DNA of 64,000 nucleotides, from positions 1 to 64,000 of the forward strand of contig CAMKQH010000007.1 of NCBI GenBank assembly GCA_946414885.1, read 5' to 3'. This document shows positions 7,987-16,085 of the stretch, piece by piece. Source of the DNA: an uncultured Lachnospiraceae bacterium. Its GTDB lineage: Bacteria > Bacillota > Clostridia > Lachnospirales > Lachnospiraceae. The notes below the pieces were generated by a model. That model saw only the letters and a program-made list of their open reading frames with translations, was not told the origin of the DNA and did no database searches. Made by a program: the position numbers and the translations under genes. Within the stretch, counting starts at the first letter, position 1. Each line of letters opens with the position of its first letter.

Positions 7987-8832
7987 TTACTTTACGGTTG
8001 CTGCGGTGATGTGGGGATTTACGCCCTCATACCAGTAAAGGAAACCTTCGAGATCAACAACGTCACCCTTCTTGAGAGCCTTAACGGTCTTGTAAACCTC
8101 GGTGTCAGCGCCGCACAGATAAGACTCAACGGTGAAGGTGTAGGTGTTGCCGTTTACGGATACGTTGAAGTAAAGGTCATCGCCTTCCTTACCGGAACCA
8201 TCCCACTTGTAAAGAGCCTCGCTCTCAACGGTCATGCCCTTGAAGGCAACCTTCTGGTTCTGCTTCTCGATCAGTGCATCCGTTCCAAGAAGCTCGGTTA
8301 CGTCAACGGGCTCTGCAACATAGGTGTCACCTGCGATGATCTCGTAAGTAGCATCCTCTGCGATCTCAACCTCGCCAGCCCACTCAGCCTTGTAACCGGT
8401 AACGCGGATCTTGGTACCGGGAACCAGCTTGTCAGCATCTTCCTGGGAAGCACATGCCATATTGTAGATGAAATAAGCGCCGTCCTTGTCCTGAGCGTAA
8501 ACGGTAAGCTTTCCGTCCCACCAGCTCTGGTTTGCCTGAACGTATGCTTCGATCACAACGGGATCATCAACCTCAGCTGCCGCATACTCGGCATAGGTCA
8601 TTGCCTTTACTTCGGGCTCAACAACCTCAGTGCTCTCCTCTACGGAGCTCTCTGCTACGGAACTCTCCTCTACGGAGCTTTCTGCTACGGAACTCTCTGC
8701 TACGGAGCTCTCTACGCTCTGGGAAGACTCTGCGGAGCTCTCCTTCCCATTCTGATCTGCAGAATTACAAGCTGCAAATAATAAAAGACCCATGGAAGCG
8801 GCAAGTACAACTGCCAAAACTTTCTTTCTCAT
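7987..8832 (-). CDS. Secreted lipoprotein with Ser/Glu-rich repeat linker
   Basis: A 281-residue protein with a lipoprotein signal peptide (lipobox LFAAC, Cys at about 22). A linker of about 50 residues follows, made of ESSVA and ESSVE repeats. Then comes a folded domain of about 200 residues with a strand pattern suggesting two OB-fold-like units. Similar modules appear in secreted clostridial proteins, but I do not recognise a function. The linker is encoded by 15-bp tandem repeats (about 8632-8715) prone to slippage in steps of five residues. It is a single-gene unit with its own promoter and terminator. Confidence 0.7.
   Translation of the reverse strand: MRKKVLAVVLAASMGLLLFAACNSADQNGKESSAESSQSVESSVAESSVAESSVEESSVAESSVEESTEVVEPEVKAMTYAEYAAAEVDDPVVIEAYVQANQSWWDGKLTVYAQDKDGAYFIYNMACASQEDADKLVPGTKIRVTGYKAEWAGEVEIAEDATYEIIAGDTYVAEPVDVTELLGTDALIEKQNQKVAFKGMTVESEALYKWDGSGKEGDDLYFNVSVNGNTYTFTVESYLCGADTEVYKTVKALKKGDVVDLEGFLYWYEGVNPHITAATVK
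8632..8715. repeat. In-frame 15-bp tandem repeats in the lipoprotein gene
   Basis: About five to six imperfect copies of a 15-bp unit related to GCTACGGAACTCTCC encode the ESSV(A/E) linker. The repeat is a multiple of three, so copy-number change would lengthen or shorten the spacer without breaking the frame. Confidence 0.75.
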
Positions 8833-8889
8833 TTTTCTCCCTTTCCGACACTTGAAAAAAAAGTGTCATGCAAATTCAATTTCCTCGTT

Positions 8890-8918
8890 ATTTTACAAGG
8901 CATTGATGAAGAATGCAA
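8890..8918 (-). promoter_or_regulatory. Sigma-A promoter of the repeat lipoprotein gene
   Basis: On the minus strand TTGCAT (8913-8918) and TAAAAT (8890-8895) are separated by 17 bases, about 55 bases upstream of the ATG at 8832. Confidence 0.75.
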
Positions 8919-8995
8919 TCTCAGTTTTATAGAAATTTCACAGTACGAGTGCCCTATTTTTGAACGTTTTCCATAATTTCTTAGGGTTTTCACCC

Positions 8996-10627
8996 TCATT
9001 TTGCGTTTTTCTTTGCATCCTTTGCCTTATTTTTTAGCACTCGGGCCACGGAAACCGTGATGATGCAGATCCAAACCAAAGCCAACGTTCCAAGCAAAAG
9101 TTTCGCCGTAACCGGGAGCGGTCCGAGGTCTTTCTTTGTCTCCGTCGTCCCTCCGATCTGGTCTAACCGGTACAGACTGATCACGTCCTGATATAGCTTG
9201 TCGATAAACTTGTCATCCACGGTCTGCTTTCTTCTCACGGACTTAACGACGTTCTCGATCAGCTGTCCCGCCGCGTCACGCAGGGATGCCGAACCGTTAA
9301 ATACCGGCGTGACAAAGGTATGCTGCGTATTCTCCAAAAGAAGCTTGGTTGCCTTGATCTTGACGTCGTAATGCTCCTTGCGGTCCTGTCCCTCTTTCGC
9401 GAGATAATCTTGATATTCCTGCGTGTTCCTTGCCTTTAAGGTTACCGGTACGTAGCCCTCGGTTCCGGAGTAGGCGATCTGGACGTCGTCCGTGAGGAGA
9501 TACTGCGCAAAGAGCCACGATGCGAGCACTTCCTGCGGATCTGCCTTATTAAAGACACAAACGGAAGGACCCTGCGAGATCATCTGCGGGTGTTCCGGAT
9601 CAAACTGTGGCACCATTCTGACTGCCGTCTTGAAGGAAACCACTTTATCAGCGCTAATGTCCATCAGCGGCGCCTCAGAGCCCATCCAAGTTGCGCCGGC
9701 GGTGGAATCCACGGCAAAGATGCACTGTCCCGCGTTCAGGAAGTTTGCAGGATAGCTAGAGATCTTGAAGGTGGAAAACGCCTTCGTCTTTCCATGTTCA
9801 GCGATCGTTTTTAAGAGACTTGCCGTCTGATCGTTAAATATCTGGATTTCTCCGCTTTCGTCGGAATATCCCCAATCCTTTTGCCTCAGCATCTGTATCA
9901 TCATGTTGTCCGTGGACTTGTAGATAAACGGGATCATCACGTTCTGGCCGTTCACGACGAAATTTCCCTTGGCGTCCTTTTTCATGGCTGCCTCGGAAAC
10001 CTCCCAGACAAAATCCCAGGTCAAAACGTCGGGAAGCTCATATCCCAGCTTTTCCACGTAGGTCTGATTAACGTAACACGCCTCCGTCGACCTCATAAAG
10101 GGAATCGCATAGATGTTTTCACCGATGGTGCATTCCTCCAAGAATTCCGGAACGATCTCTTCCCTCTTTACGGATTCGAACGCAACCTTCTTGCCGCCAA
10201 GCCCATAGCGGGAATCCTCAAACAGGGAATCCAGCGGCACCACGGTGTTGCTTCCCGTGAGATAGGTGGCAATGTGATCCGGATAGGTAATGCAAACGTT
10301 CGGCGTGGTCTCCGTCGCAATGTTGGTGATGACATCGTTATAAATGTCACCGTAGTTCGTATACAGTCGGACGTTCACGTGGATGTTGGGGTAATACTCC
10401 TCAAACCTGCGGACCGCCTCCTGATAGATCTCCGTCTGCGTCTTATTGGTATCATTCTTTGCCCAAAAAGTAATCTCAAAGGTACGGCTTTCATCCAGTT
10501 CCTTCGGCACTTCAAACTCTGCCCGCCCCTTTGAGCCATGGCACCCCGTCAGCGAAAGCAGGCTTAGGGATACGGCCGCCATCAGGATCGTCAGGCGAAT
10601 TTTTCCAGACTTACGCTTTCCGGTCAT
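8996..10627 (-). CDS. Family 1 sugar-type solute-binding lipoprotein with C-terminal membrane segment
   Basis: A 543-residue extracytoplasmic solute-binding protein of the UgpB/MalE class. The signal peptide ends at lipobox LTGC. The mature domain has the typical ITFWAKND strand, the FEEYYPNIHV segment and DHIATYLTGSNTVVPLDSLF. Unusually, after the folded domain there is a hydrophobic helix (KLLLGTLALVWICIITVSVA) and a basic tail. The protein could therefore be held by both a lipid and a membrane helix. It is the last gene of the operon and overlaps the upstream permease by ATGA. A carbohydrate or glycerol-phosphate substrate is likely but not readable. Confidence 0.85.
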   Translation of the reverse strand: MTGKRKSGKIRLTILMAAVSLSLLSLTGCHGSKGRAEFEVPKELDESRTFEITFWAKNDTNKTQTEIYQEAVRRFEEYYPNIHVNVRLYTNYGDIYNDVITNIATETTPNVCITYPDHIATYLTGSNTVVPLDSLFEDSRYGLGGKKVAFESVKREEIVPEFLEECTIGENIYAIPFMRSTEACYVNQTYVEKLGYELPDVLTWDFVWEVSEAAMKKDAKGNFVVNGQNVMIPFIYKSTDNMMIQMLRQKDWGYSDESGEIQIFNDQTASLLKTIAEHGKTKAFSTFKISSYPANFLNAGQCIFAVDSTAGATWMGSEAPLMDISADKVVSFKTAVRMVPQFDPEHPQMISQGPSVCVFNKADPQEVLASWLFAQYLLTDDVQIAYSGTEGYVPVTLKARNTQEYQDYLAKEGQDRKEHYDVKIKATKLLLENTQHTFVTPVFNGSASLRDAAGQLIENVVKSVRRKQTVDDKFIDKLYQDVISLYRLDQIGGTTETKKDLGPLPVTAKLLLGTLALVWICIITVSVARVLKNKAKDAKKNAK

Positions 10628-11502
10628 CCCTTGGTACCTCCTCTTGACACGCCTGTCATAATTTTCTCCCTAAACGCCAGGAACAATACCACCAAAGGCA
10701 CGGAGATCACCACTACCGCAGCCATCATGGCTGGCACGTTCTCTCGTCCAAAACCATTTTCCCGGATCTCCTGAATGCCGTTTGACACAAGGAAATAGGC
10801 CTCTTCATCCGTGATCAGTCTGGGCCATACGTAGGAATTCCAACACTCAATGACCTTCAAGATCCCAACGGTGATCAGCGTCGGCCGGCAGATGGGTAGC
10901 ATCACCTTCCACAGATACTTTAAGTCGGAAGTTCCGTCCACCTTTGCCGCATAATATAAGGCATCCGGCACCTGCGCGAAATTCTCCTTTAGAAGGTAAA
11001 TATAAAAGACGGAGGTGACGGACGGCAGGATCAAACCTGGGAAGGAGTTCCTCATGTGCAGGTTCGTGATCGTCGCGAAATTCGTGATGACCACCAACTC
11101 ATTCGGAATCATCATCAGCGCCAAAAAACAGGTAAACACAAGATCCTTTCCCGGGAAAGAAAGCCTTGCAAACCCATAGGCGGCAAGGGTCACCACAAAC
11201 AGCATGATCGCCGTCGTGATCACGGTAAAGATCAACGTATTCAACAGATAGCGTCCCAGCGGAACCGTGCTGAACGCATCCAGAAAATTCTGCATGGTGG
11301 GCGAGCTGCTATAGAATTTCGGCACGTACTCCGAGTTATATTCGCTGTAACTCTTCACGGACGTCAGGATCATCCAGTAAAACGGAAACAGAACCATGAT
11401 CGCCCATACGCCAAGTCCCGCGTAAGTTACGCCCTTCCGAACCTTCTCTCCCACCTTCATCCCTTTATTACCATTCCTCACTTCTTCCCTGGAATCTCCC
11501 AT
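10624..11502 (-). CDS. CUT1 ABC sugar permease, MalG/UgpE type
   Basis: A 292-residue inner-membrane permease with six predicted helices. The cytoplasmic EAA-like loop reads YAAKVDGTSDLKYLWKVMLP, which contacts the ABC ATPase. The ending PLVVLFLAFREKIMTGVSRG matches the MalG-type C-terminus. With the MalF-type permease (11833-12723), the ATPase (13516-14610) and the binding protein (8996-10627) it forms a complete importer. It is separated from the upstream permease gene by 330 bases of repeats and palindrome, so it may have its own promoter or a different transcript stability. Confidence 0.93.
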   Translation of the reverse strand: MGDSREEVRNGNKGMKVGEKVRKGVTYAGLGVWAIMVLFPFYWMILTSVKSYSEYNSEYVPKFYSSSPTMQNFLDAFSTVPLGRYLLNTLIFTVITTAIMLFVVTLAAYGFARLSFPGKDLVFTCFLALMMIPNELVVITNFATITNLHMRNSFPGLILPSVTSVFYIYLLKENFAQVPDALYYAAKVDGTSDLKYLWKVMLPICRPTLITVGILKVIECWNSYVWPRLITDEEAYFLVSNGIQEIRENGFGRENVPAMMAAVVVISVPLVVLFLAFREKIMTGVSRGGTKG

Positions 11503-11528
11503 GATTCATTCCTCTCCCAACATGTCAA

Positions 11529-11596
11529 CCGGAATCCCTTATACCCCAGAATCCCTTATCCTTCAGACTCTTTTATCCTCTATGATTCCTTTTATC
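11529..11596. repeat. Four imperfect 17-bp direct repeats between permease genes
   Basis: Reading the minus strand, units close to GATAAGGGATTCTGGGG recur four times at about 17-base spacing, with A/G drift and occasional changes. They lie just upstream of the MalG-type start region. The rest of 11503-11649 holds no gene; an isolated TATAAT without a good -35 is present near 11620. They may be sites for a regulator or relics of duplication. Confidence 0.65.
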
Positions 11597-11649
11597 TCAT
11601 CGCCAAATACGTAATATTATAATCCCGTGGCATCCGTGGCTTTACGAAA

Positions 11650-11829
11650 CCTCGAGGGGGATGGCTTGGTGGTCCCTCTCAGGCATGTGTTCCAAGCGTC
11701 GGTACTTAGGTGGCGTATACGGGCGAACCAGTCATGCGTGACGGGTTCGTCCGTGACACCTTAGTACCGATACGCTGAACTCATAGCGCGAGCGTGCCTG
11801 AGAGAGACCATCAAGCCACGCCCCCGAGT
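11650..11829. repeat. Long imperfect palindrome between the two permease genes (about 80-bp arms)
   Basis: The arm 11650-11729 pairs with 11743-11828 around a 13-base centre. Matching blocks read CTCTCAGGCA, GGTACTAAGGTG, CGGACGAACC and GGCTTGATGGTC on the minus strand, with scattered mismatches. One end reaches to within a few bases of the MalF-type stop codon (11833). In the operon transcript this would be a very stable hairpin that could protect the upstream ATPase-FRG-permease message from 3' decay, as REP elements do after malE. It has no evident sequence relation to the palindrome at 89-305 but is built the same way. Confidence 0.85.
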
Positions 11830-11832
11830 CTT

Positions 11833-12723
11833 TCAATAGTACGTATGCCTCTTACTGATGGTCAGATTGATATACGTGATCGTCAGCACGATGCAGAACA
11901 GTATGATCGCCGCGGCTGACGCGTAAGAAGGATATCCTCCGCTGTCCCCGTATAGCATGTCATACACGTAACCCACGATCGTGTTCATCTCCGCGGCATT
12001 CAAGTCCGTTCCAAAAAGAGCGACCGCATTGCTGTACTCCTTGAACGCGCCAATAAATCCCGTGATGATCAGATAAAACAGCGTCGGCGAGATCATCGGC
12101 AGCGTGATCTTATAAAAAATCCGGAACGGCGTGGTTCCGTCCACGCGCGCCGCATTATAGTAATTGGGATTAACGGAAGAAATGGCGCTCGTCAGCAACA
12201 GGATCTTAAAGGGCATGACCACCCAAATGACGTAAAGACACATGACAAACATCTTGGCAGGATAGGGACCGTCGATAAAGTCCACGGATTCCCCTCCGAA
12301 CCAGCCGATCAGAAGGTTCACGAGTCCGTCCGAGTATGCCGTCTTTTTAAAGAGCACCATGAACACAAGACCTACGGCCAGCGTGTTGGTCACGTAGGGC
12401 AGAAAATAGATGGTCTGGAATAATTTTCTTAATGGCGTGATGGAACTAAGTCCCACGGAGATCAAAAGCGCAATGCCGGTGGAAAGCGGCACGGTGATCA
12501 CCACCATCAAAAACGTATTTTTCACGGCCTGCAGGAAATAGGGGTCATGCAGAACATAGGAAAAATTGTAGGTGCCCATGCCGAAGCTCTTCTGGGAGGC
12601 AAAATTATAGCCCTCCTCCATGGAGTAAATAAACACGTCCACCAGGGGATACACAAGAAATGCGGCCAAAAACAACGCCGCAGGCAAAAGATAGAGCCAG
12701 CCCTTATACTGATTCTTTTCCAT
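11833..12723 (-). CDS. CUT1 ABC sugar permease, MalF/UgpA type
   Basis: A 296-residue permease with six hydrophobic segments starting at GWLYLLPAALFLAAFLVYPL. The EAA-like loop is YNAARVDGTTPFRIFYKITLP. The start is taken as the ATG at 12723, which has GGGAGG at a proper distance, and not the in-frame ATG two codons earlier that abuts the same site. It overlaps the 3' end of the FRG gene by 20 bases, so translation of the two is probably coupled. It partners the MalG-type permease downstream. Confidence 0.93.
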   Translation of the reverse strand: MEKNQYKGWLYLLPAALFLAAFLVYPLVDVFIYSMEEGYNFASQKSFGMGTYNFSYVLHDPYFLQAVKNTFLMVVITVPLSTGIALLISVGLSSITPLRKLFQTIYFLPYVTNTLAVGLVFMVLFKKTAYSDGLVNLLIGWFGGESVDFIDGPYPAKMFVMCLYVIWVVMPFKILLLTSAISSVNPNYYNAARVDGTTPFRIFYKITLPMISPTLFYLIITGFIGAFKEYSNAVALFGTDLNAAEMNTIVGYVYDMLYGDSGGYPSYASAAAIILFCIVLTITYINLTISKRHTYY

Positions 12724-13504
12724 TGTCATTCCTCCCGTTACCGTCTCCGTATTTGATCCTCTGGACCATCTCACGGATCTTCGCACCATTCATGTACAGG
12801 GTATCCTCGCAGAGATGCTTTTGCTGAAGTGCTTTTAGGATGCCTGGCTTCGCTTCCGAAGAAATGACAATTGTGTCAATAAAGTATGACATGGGCACGC
12901 CTTCCTTCTCCAGGATCTTTTCAAAGGCACTTTCATCCCTTCCCCAAAGCAGGAACAATCCCTTCTGCATGGAAAGACGGTCAAACTGTCTCGTGGCGTC
13001 GATAAAGATCGGCATGTCCACGCCGCGCTTTCCCATCGCCGTAGGCTCCTTGTCAATGTACTTCTGAAGCCACTCATAAAGGAATTTGTTGTTCCGTATC
13101 ATTTGACTGGATAACTTGCCGGCATCCTTCAGATATTTCTCATATCTGCTCTTGTTAAAAATATAAACCTTCCCGTCGTTTTCCATGTAGCGGCCTTTTT
13201 CATCATGACAGGCAAAGAAAAGTGCCACGTCAAACGAATAGGAAAAATCCAGCATTCTTGTCGGAAGTGCAAAGTGCTGGGCAATCTCGATGCAGGTTAA
13301 TTCATCAAAATCAAACAGATTCTTCATCTCGTCCACGAAGCGGAACATCTGATCATCCGCCGTGGCCACGTGATCTCCGCGAAGTCCCGAAGGGATCAGG
13401 ACGAAATCGCTGTTCGCCTGACCGCGAAATACGATGACATCTCCCCTTCCGTCAAGCTGCTCAATATATTGGTCATAGGACTGTACTTTTTCCATTTTTG
13501 TCAT
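12704..13504 (-). CDS. FRG-domain protein inside the sugar ABC operon
   Basis: A protein of about 266 residues with the FRG signature. The name-giving FRG triplet is in VIVFRGQANSDFVLIPSGL, and a second block reads IAQHFALPTRMLDFSYSFDV followed by ALFFAC. The family's biochemical activity is not settled; members occur with toxins and defence genes. Here it lies between the transporter ATPase (11-base gap) and the MalF-type permease (20-base overlap), so it is a translated part of the transport operon. Two in-frame ATGs (13504 and 13495) are possible starts, neither with a strong ribosome site. A role tied to sugar import is inference from position only. Confidence 0.8.
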   Translation of the reverse strand: MTKMEKVQSYDQYIEQLDGRGDVIVFRGQANSDFVLIPSGLRGDHVATADDQMFRFVDEMKNLFDFDELTCIEIAQHFALPTRMLDFSYSFDVALFFACHDEKGRYMENDGKVYIFNKSRYEKYLKDAGKLSSQMIRNNKFLYEWLQKYIDKEPTAMGKRGVDMPIFIDATRQFDRLSMQKGLFLLWGRDESAFEKILEKEGVPMSYFIDTIVISSEAKPGILKALQQKHLCEDTLYMNGAKIREMVQRIKYGDGNGRNDNGKESV

Positions 13505-13515
13505 TCCGTCATTAC

Positions 13516-14610
13516 TTAATAACGGATCCTCTCTCCCGTATCCTTTTGGAATAAAAGAACCTTTGCCTTTTTCAGTGTAAACCGTATTTCCTTCGCGGAA
13601 AGGTCGATGGCGTTCTCTGCCTGAATGATGGACCTTATGGTCTTTCCCTGGCACTTTTCGTGCGTGGAAACCACGCTGACGTCACGTCCCATCACTTCCA
13701 CTCTGGACAACTGACACGTAAATGCCCCGTTGGGATCAAGCACAAAGCCCTCTGGCCGGATGCCCACCGTCACGTCCTGATCGGCAACGCCCGGCGCGTC
13801 AAGCACCGCTTCCTCGCCAACGCAAAGCTTGCCCGACTGCACTTTTCCGTCAAACACGTTGATTGGCGGCGTTCCAAGGAACTTAGCGACAAACAAGTCC
13901 ACGGGATCATCATATACGTCCTGAGGTTTTCCGATCTGGTGTACTCTTCCTGCCTCCATCACCACGATCCTGTCGGTGATGCTCATGGCTTCCTCCTGAT
14001 CGTGGGTGACAAAGATCGTCGTGATCTTCGTCTCCTGCTGGATCCTTCTGATCTCTTCCCTGGTCTGAAGGCGCAGTCTCGCGTCCAGGTTTGACAAAGG
14101 CTCGTCCAAGAGAAGCACCTTAGGGCGTTTTACCAATGCCCTGGCGATCGCCACTCTCTGCTGCTGTCCGCCGGAAAGCTCGCTGGGCTTTCTCTCCATC
14201 AGCTCCTCGATCTGCACCAGCTTCGCCGCCTCATAAGCCTTTTCCTTCATCTGCTCCTTGGTGAGCTTTTCCTCACCCTTTAGGTTCTCCAACGGAAAAG
14301 TAATGTTCTGAAGCACGGTCAGGTGCGGATACAGCGCGTAATTCTGGAATACAACGCCAACGCCGCGCTCTTCCGGAGGAAGATTGGTCACTTCCTGCTC
14401 GCCAAAAAATATCTTTCCTTCCGTCGGCTTTTGCAGACCGCAGATCATAAACAGCGCCGTGCTCTTGCCACAGCCGGAGGGCCCTAACAGTCCCACCAGT
14501 TCTCCGTCCGGGATCTCAAAGCAAAAATGATCTACCGCCACCACGTCGCCGCCGGCTTTCTTGTTACGGTTCGGAAATTTCTTTGTCAGATTCTCCAACA
14601 GTACTTTCAT
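13516..14610 (-). CDS. ABC transporter ATPase, MsmX/UgpC type
   Basis: The energising subunit of the CUT1 importer. Walker A is GPSGCGKST, the signature is LSGGQQQRVAIARAL, Walker B is VLLLDEPLSNLDA, and the switch His is in VTHDQEEAMS. A C-terminal TOBE/MalK-type regulatory domain follows (IRPEGF). Length of 364 residues is normal. The start is the ATG at 14610 with GGAGAG just upstream. It follows tcdA by 59 bases with no terminator, so it may be read from the tcdA promoter. MsmX-like ATPases often serve several importers. Confidence 0.95.
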   Translation of the reverse strand: MKVLLENLTKKFPNRNKKAGGDVVAVDHFCFEIPDGELVGLLGPSGCGKSTALFMICGLQKPTEGKIFFGEQEVTNLPPEERGVGVVFQNYALYPHLTVLQNITFPLENLKGEEKLTKEQMKEKAYEAAKLVQIEELMERKPSELSGGQQQRVAIARALVKRPKVLLLDEPLSNLDARLRLQTREEIRRIQQETKITTIFVTHDQEEAMSITDRIVVMEAGRVHQIGKPQDVYDDPVDLFVAKFLGTPPINVFDGKVQSGKLCVGEEAVLDAPGVADQDVTVGIRPEGFVLDPNGAFTCQLSRVEVMGRDVSVVSTHEKCQGKTIRSIIQAENAIDLSAKEIRFTLKKAKVLLFQKDTGERIRY

Positions 14611-14669
14611 GCTTCTTCTCTCCAATTACTTTTCTTTTATGCTCTGTTTCACGGTTCTCCTTCAAAATC

Positions 14670-15425
14670 TCATTTATTTGACGCAAGCAGGTCCTTTATG
14701 ACTTCTCCCGCAATGATCAGGCCGGCAACGGAAGGCACAAACGCGATGCTTCCCGGGATTGCCCTTTTTCCGGCGGGCATTTCTTCTCCAAGGTCAGCGC
14801 CACTCCGTTCAAGACCGTCCTGCACGGCTCCTGACGGCTTCAAAGCCTCCTCCGTGGAATAAACCACCTTCAGCTTCTTCACGCCGCGTTTTTTCAGTTC
14901 CCTGCGCATCACCTTTGCCAACGGACAGACGCTGGTCTTGTATACGTCTGCCACCTGGAATTTTGTGGGATCCATCTTATTTCCCGCCCCCATGGAACTC
15001 ATCACGGGCACGCCGCACTTTTGGGCCTGCAGGATCACGTCAATCTTTGCAGTTACCGTGTCCACGGCGTCCACCACGTAATCATATTGCGAAAAATCAA
15101 ATTCCCCCGCCGTCTCTGGCAGGTAAAAACATTTATAAACGTGCACGACCGCTTCCGGATTGATGGAAAGGATTCTCTCCCTCATCACGTCCACCTTATG
15201 CCGGCCGACGGAGTCTAAGGTTGCAATGATCTGGCGGTTGAGATTGGACAGGCTGACCGTATCATTGTCGATCAGGTCAAACTCTCCCACGCCGCTTCGC
15301 GCCAGTGCCTCCACGACGTAACCGCCCACGCCGCCAATGCCAAACACGGCCACGCGCGCCTTCGCAAGTTTTTCCACTCCGACCGCTCCAATTAAAAGCT
15401 CCGTCCTCGAAAACTGCTCTAACAT
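14670..15425 (-). CDS. tcdA: tRNA threonylcarbamoyladenosine dehydratase
   Basis: A 251-residue E1-like enzyme that uses ATP to convert t6A at position 37 of ANN-decoding tRNAs to cyclic t6A. The nucleotide-binding loop is FGIGGVGGYVVEALARSG. The NLNRQ motif and the Cys in KTSVCPLAKVMRRELKKRG match TcdA/CsdL more than ThiF or MoeB. It is first in a transcript with a strong promoter at 15483-15511 and is followed by the sugar ABC genes; the link looks positional. Confidence 0.9.
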   Translation of the reverse strand: MLEQFSRTELLIGAVGVEKLAKARVAVFGIGGVGGYVVEALARSGVGEFDLIDNDTVSLSNLNRQIIATLDSVGRHKVDVMRERILSINPEAVVHVYKCFYLPETAGEFDFSQYDYVVDAVDTVTAKIDVILQAQKCGVPVMSSMGAGNKMDPTKFQVADVYKTSVCPLAKVMRRELKKRGVKKLKVVYSTEEALKPSGAVQDGLERSGADLGEEMPAGKRAIPGSIAFVPSVAGLIIAGEVIKDLLASNK

Positions 15426-15482
15426 GGTATTTCATGCCTTTCTTTCAAGTCAACTCAAAACGAAATACTGTTGCATGGTGTT

Positions 15483-15511
15483 ATTATATTCGCTTCTCCA
15501 TAGGTTTTCAA
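15483..15511 (-). promoter_or_regulatory. Sigma-A promoter of tcdA and probably the ABC operon
   Basis: On the minus strand TTGAAA (15506-15511) and TATAAT (15483-15488) are 17 bases apart, about 60 bases upstream of the tcdA start. Confidence 0.8.
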
Positions 15512-15518
15512 CAGGAAG

Positions 15519-16085
15519 TTAGTGAACCAGCTTTAATCCAAATTCCCTCCACTCCCAGACTCTGGTGTTCCCCGTGCGGTCCGTAACGTCCAAGTAGCTT
15601 TTTTCGCCGTCGGAAATGGATTCGATCTCATACGTAATCTGTGAGGACATCCAGATTGCCCTGACTCTCGTCTCCCGCTTCACATCGTACTTATAGATAT
15701 AAATATGTTGCTTTAAGTCCTTGTCATTTTTCTTTACCCAAAAGGGTCTGTGGTTTCCATAGCTTCCATGCTTCCAAACCAGGAGGATCATTTCATCTTT
15801 GCCATCCTGATCTACGTCCTTGATGACAAGGTCTTGAACAAACCAATCCCCCTGCGTCTTCCAAACCACGGCTCCGTCTTTTCCGCCGTCACGTACCGTG
15901 ATCCTCCTGCCTTCCAGAGTCACGTAAGCCTGGTCGAACTCCGCTTCCTTCGTTTCCCACTTGATCCAGCCCGGCAGGAAAAAACCGTACCACCATAAAA
16001 AGGAGGCGGCGACCGCAACGATCGCCACCATCCCTAGACTGAAAATTATGATTTTAAAAATTTTCTTTTTTCTCCTAGTATCCAT
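15519..16085 (-). CDS. Small membrane-anchored protein of the DUF3160 operon
   Basis: A 188-residue protein with a basic N-terminus, one membrane helix (about 11-33) and an outside domain of about 150 residues. The domain contains DVDQDGKDEMILLVWKHG, which resembles the calcium-binding loop of VCBS/FG-GAP repeats. Beyond that I do not recognise it. The start is the ATG at 16085, overlapping the end of the DUF3160 gene; an upstream open stretch of 39 codons lies inside that gene and is not used. Overlap with the sigma and DUF3160 genes suggests a shared envelope function. Confidence 0.6.
   Translation of the reverse strand: MDTRRKKKIFKIIIFSLGMVAIVAVAASFLWWYGFFLPGWIKWETKEAEFDQAYVTLEGRRITVRDGGKDGAVVWKTQGDWFVQDLVIKDVDQDGKDEMILLVWKHGSYGNHRPFWVKKNDKDLKQHIYIYKYDVKRETRVRAIWMSSQITYEIESISDGEKSYLDVTDRTGNTRVWEWREFGLKLVH

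Noticed and set aside
7819-8781. Plus-strand frame opposite the repeat lipoprotein
   Set aside because: It crosses the terminator and metF promoter and mirrors the repeat lipoprotein; the minus frame has a lipobox, promoter and terminator.
12704-13504. Phage-defence island around the FRG gene
   Set aside because: Neighbours are transporter and tRNA-modification genes with no nuclease, toxin or integrase.
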